From positions 1-64,000 of the forward strand of contig CAJXRZ010000002.1 in assembly GCA_913060515.1 (NCBI GenBank): a DNA stretch of 64,000 nucleotides, written 5' to 3'. The notes beneath the pieces were generated by a model. The model was given only the letters and a program-made list of their open reading frames with translations, was not told the origin of the DNA and made no database searches. This document shows, in pieces, positions 61,516 to 64,000 of this stretch. Position 1 is the first letter of the stretch. Each line of letters begins with the position of its first letter. The position numbers and the translations under genes are program-made. Origin of the DNA: an uncultured Pseudomonadota bacterium (GTDB lineage Bacteria; Myxococcota_A; UBA796; CAJQPC01).

Positions 61516-63513
61516 TCAGAGGCCCCGCAGAAAGTCCACCATCTCCGACATCTCCGCCTCGCTGAGCACCACACCCTCGTGGGCCTGAACCGCGCTCTCC
61601 AGATCCGGTGCTGACCCGTCGTGCAGGTAGGGCGCGCTGTCCCACGCACCCAGCAGGGTCGGGGTGTCGAGTCCGTCCAGCTCACCACCCAAGCGACCTC
61701 CACTGGCCTCGTTGATGCTGCCGATGTCGTGCCGCTGGCCGGTGGGAGAGTCCGTAAACAGGGGGGCTGGATGGCAGGTGGAACAAGACTTCTCCTCAAA
61801 GAGGAGCGCCCCCGCCTCACTCCCCGGACCGACCCCAGGCAGGCGCTGGTCCAGGCTGCTCACATAGGCGGCCAGTGCGTCCAGATCGGCGCTCAGACCG
61901 GCCTTGGGCGCTGCGAGGGTGTCTTGGGTCGCGGCCCAGTCCTCCTCGCTCAGCAGGCCGGTGCCGCCGAAATGCAGGCGCATGTCGTTCTCAAAGTCCT
62001 GCACTTCATCGAAGTTGCCGCTCCAATGCAGCGGCCCCATGCCGGTTCCAGCACGCCCAAGCAAGCTGGTGGTGTTCCGCAGGCCTTCCCCTCGGTCAGT
62101 GAAATCCCAGGTCTGTCCATCGTCCCCGCCGTCCGGGTGGCAGTGGGCACAGGCCAGGTAGCCATCGCGGGTGATGCGAGGGTCCCGGCTGTTCCAGAAG
62201 ATCTTCTTGCCGCTCAGAACCTGCTCACTGAGGGGCTCTTCGTCCACGGTCGCCCAACGCCCGGACTCCACTGGATAGCTGGGGTCGCTCAGGTCGAAGG
62301 CCACCAAGCTGCGGTCCAGCCAAGCGTAGACATAGAGGGTGTCTCCCTGCAGCCAGAGATCCCGCGCCCCCTCTCCGACCTGCCAGATGGAGCCCGCCTG
62401 GTTCCCGCTCCAGACGTCCACCACACTCACGGTCTGGGTGCCCGGGTGCAGCACATAGAGCATGTTCCCCGTCGCCGAGGTCACCGCAGCGATGGCCCGG
62501 CCCCGGTCGTCGAACTGTCGCCGGCGCTCAAAGTCCTCCACCCCCGCAACCTGGGCCATCGCGACCACGGCGACGATGGTGGTCTCCTGGCTCATGGCCT
62601 CGCCGCTCTTGTAGAGGCCGCGTTTGTGGTTGGCCTGCACGCCAGGGGCCAGAAGCCAGCCACCATCCGGCGTAAAGATGAGCTGCTCGAAGAGATTGGG
62701 GACCCCGCCAGTCGTCGTGTCGGAGTCCGGCCGCAGGTCGTCCTCCAGGGCGATCAAGTGCGGCGCGGCTTCTCCGAAGGTCCAGATCTCGGCGGCCTGA
62801 CTCTCGCTGCGAAACCGGGCCACGGCCCACCGCTCGCCCCCATGGGCCAGGGGACCGGGGTCTTGTACCGAGAGCAGCTCAGTCCAGGCGCCATCCCAGC
62901 GTTGGACGCTGTCTACGCCGGCCAAGCTCACGACCCACCCCGCATCACTGCCAAGCACCGCGCGGGCTTGAGCGCCCTCTGGGAGCGCCACCAGGGCGCC
63001 GTCCACCCAGAGCGCCTCTGGGCAGGCGATGGCCGTGACGCCTTCAAAGCGCGCCACAGAGCGTGGGTTTGCGCAGACGGGGGTCTCGACCTTGGTGCCC
63101 TCGCTCAGGTTGATCTCCGAGAGCAGGCTGGCCTCGGGTGTGAGCACCCATGCGGTGTTGTCTTCGATCCACAGCATGCCCGAGCGTTGGGGTGGGGTGT
63201 CCAAGAGCGGCAGGTGCACCTCCACCTTGACCACCGATGAGGCCCGGGAGCCGTCCACGCCCGTCACCGTCAGGACGGCGCCGAACTGGCCGGGTTCGGT
63301 GTAGGTGTGCTGCACGCTCTGGCCGCTGAGCTCGCTGCCATCTCCTGGGAACCAAGCGAAGCTGGCCCCAACGGACGCGCTGCCGTCGAAGGAGACGGGC
63401 TGGCCCACCTCGACGGTGTGTAGATCCACCACAGCCGAGGCCACAGTCTCAGGAATCGCTTGGACGGAGTCCCCGGTGTCGCCCGGCGTGGTGCAGGCCA
63501 GCAGCCACCACAT
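61516..63513 (-). CDS. di-haem cytochrome lipoprotein with PKD domain
   Basis: 665 residues from the ATG at 63513, which shares a base with the stop of the upstream Ig-like gene; GGGAG with a seven-base spacer. Signal MWWLLAC (Cys7 lipidated, seven residues only). A PKD domain (~20-100: DGSASVGASFAWFPGDGSE), a beta-propeller-like region (~110-440), then two c-haem sites (CAHCH and CSTCH) in a MauG/cytochrome-peroxidase-like C-terminus with HDGSAPDLESAV. An extracytoplasmic redox protein; substrate unknown. Confidence 0.85.
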   Translation of the reverse strand: MWWLLACTTPGDTGDSVQAIPETVASAVVDLHTVEVGQPVSFDGSASVGASFAWFPGDGSELSGQSVQHTYTEPGQFGAVLTVTGVDGSRASSVVKVEVHLPLLDTPPQRSGMLWIEDNTAWVLTPEASLLSEINLSEGTKVETPVCANPRSVARFEGVTAIACPEALWVDGALVALPEGAQARAVLGSDAGWVVSLAGVDSVQRWDGAWTELLSVQDPGPLAHGGERWAVARFRSESQAAEIWTFGEAAPHLIALEDDLRPDSDTTTGGVPNLFEQLIFTPDGGWLLAPGVQANHKRGLYKSGEAMSQETTIVAVVAMAQVAGVEDFERRRQFDDRGRAIAAVTSATGNMLYVLHPGTQTVSVVDVWSGNQAGSIWQVGEGARDLWLQGDTLYVYAWLDRSLVAFDLSDPSYPVESGRWATVDEEPLSEQVLSGKKIFWNSRDPRITRDGYLACAHCHPDGGDDGQTWDFTDRGEGLRNTTSLLGRAGTGMGPLHWSGNFDEVQDFENDMRLHFGGTGLLSEEDWAATQDTLAAPKAGLSADLDALAAYVSSLDQRLPGVGPGSEAGALLFEEKSCSTCHPAPLFTDSPTGQRHDIGSINEASGGRLGGELDGLDTPTLLGAWDSAPYLHDGSAPDLESAVQAHEGVVLSEAEMSEMVDFLRGL

Positions 63514-64000
63514 CACGGCACTCCCGCGGTCTTGAAGCTGCTGGTGAACTCGGTCTCTAGGGTGTTGCCGTTGAGGTCCTCGATTCCCCCAGGCAGCACC
63601 CGCAAGGTGTAGGTGGTGCCGGAGTCCAGGGGGCTCTTGGGGGCGAAGCTGGCCACGTTTTCTGTGACGCTGCCCCACCCATCGATGGCGTTCCCATCCT
63701 GATCTTCCAGGACCACCGAGCCGGCGAAGACGCTGCTTGGCTCGATCATTTCGTTGAAGCCGATACCGATTCGTGTGCTCGTTGCCTCGCCTTCGCTGCC
63801 GTCTCTTGGCTCGACCCGAAGGACCATGGGGCCGGTTGTGTCGGGTGCTCGCGTCCACGGCATCACGGCGCTGGCGTGCTGGTCCTGCGCGTCGTCATCC
63901 ACCGAGAGAATGGCCACGTTCCCGTAGGGCGTGATGGTGTCCAAGTCACCGGCCAGGTTGCCGGTTCCGACCAGCGTGATGTCCTGCATGTCCCGCATGT
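63513..64000 (-). CDS. Ig-like (SbsA/Big_5-type) domain protein, 5' end missing
   Basis: About 162 codons visible; the frame stays open to the right edge, so the N-terminus is lost. The last ~105 residues form one bacterial Ig-like domain of the SbsA kind (VLRVEPRDGSEGEATSTRIG, IGFNEMIEPSSV, then SGTTYTLRVLPGGIEDLNGN), used as a spacer in surface proteins. Coupled to the di-haem lipoprotein gene, so the two probably act together at the surface. Confidence 0.75.
   Translation of the reverse strand, partial: MRDMQDITLVGTGNLAGDLDTITPYGNVAILSVDDDAQDQHASAVMPWTRAPDTTGPMVLRVEPRDGSEGEATSTRIGIGFNEMIEPSSVFAGSVVLEDQDGNAIDGWGSVTENVASFAPKSPLDSGTTYTLRVLPGGIEDLNGNTLETEFTSSFKTAGVP

Overview
The window is GC-rich (roughly two-thirds G+C by eye), gene-dense bacterial chromosome. 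It looks like an uncultured or draft-genome member of the Myxococcota or a close deltaproteobacterial relative. Pointers to that are a subtilase ending in a MYXO-CTERM-like tail (Cys-Gly-Cys, one hydrophobic segment, terminal Arg run), numerous short lipoproteins, Tad-type pilin genes, giant TPR and pentapeptide-repeat proteins, and heavy use of GTG and TTG starts. There is no phage, IS element or CRISPR array. The first 47 bases are not genomic: positions 14-47 are a Nextera/Tn5 sequencing adapter, so the left contig end is artefactual. Both edge genes (zinc-ribbon membrane protein at left, Ig-like protein at right) are cut.

Layout. 1-8 kb: secreted subtilase, a catalytically degenerate histone-deacetylase-fold protein, a lipoprotein, a FAD oxidoreductase/polyferredoxin membrane fusion and a secreted ExbD-like protein. 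8-9.7 kb: an FG-GAP gene remnant, RNase P RNA (rnpB) with its terminator, a C4 zinc-ribbon coiled-coil gene and a CAU-anticodon tRNA, probably tRNA-Ile2. 9.7-11.3 kb: three tandem TonB_C-like secreted proteins behind a good sigma-70 promoter. 11.4-16.3 kb: the housekeeping genes rpoD, dnaG and murA. 16.5-24.8 kb: an 1848-residue pentapeptide/TPR membrane protein, a periplasmic WD40 protein and an EamA transporter. 25-31 kb: TrmJ-like methyltransferase, an Hsp70 with an unusual tail, an inositol-type medium-chain dehydrogenase. 30-33 kb: a compact TadE/TadE/lipoprotein/TadG set. 33-39 kb: rhomboid-like protein, a xanthine-dehydrogenase-family fusion with a degraded iron-sulphur site, and a GMC oxidoreductase with its Tat-type small partner. 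39-43.5 kb: beta-barrel candidate, RND/MMPL exporter and a translationally coupled nucleosidase-fold protein. 43.8-51 kb: amidase, LysM/BON protein, YchJ, LysR regulator, Suv3-like RNA helicase. 51-58 kb: potassium channel with RCK domain, VWA protein, lipoproteins, cytochrome c, zinc-ribbon/TPR protein. 58-61 kb: purD, purE and a TsaC-type gene. 61.5-64 kb: a di-haem PKD lipoprotein coupled to an Ig-like protein.

How they work together: most of the window is ordinary core metabolism (purine synthesis, peptidoglycan, replication and transcription initiation, tRNA processing). It is interleaved with cell-envelope proteins of unknown role. A recurring feature is that many exported proteins carry very short signal peptides with no positive charge, and several of these starts are fixed by good Shine-Dalgarno sequences. 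No single previously undescribed multi-gene system is proven. The strongest candidates for new biology are the giant pentapeptide/TPR protein and its WD40 neighbour, the CX22C TonB_C triplet, the dead HDAC-fold protein, and the Hsp70 with an amphipathic tail. All function calls are from reading the sequence; no database search was run.
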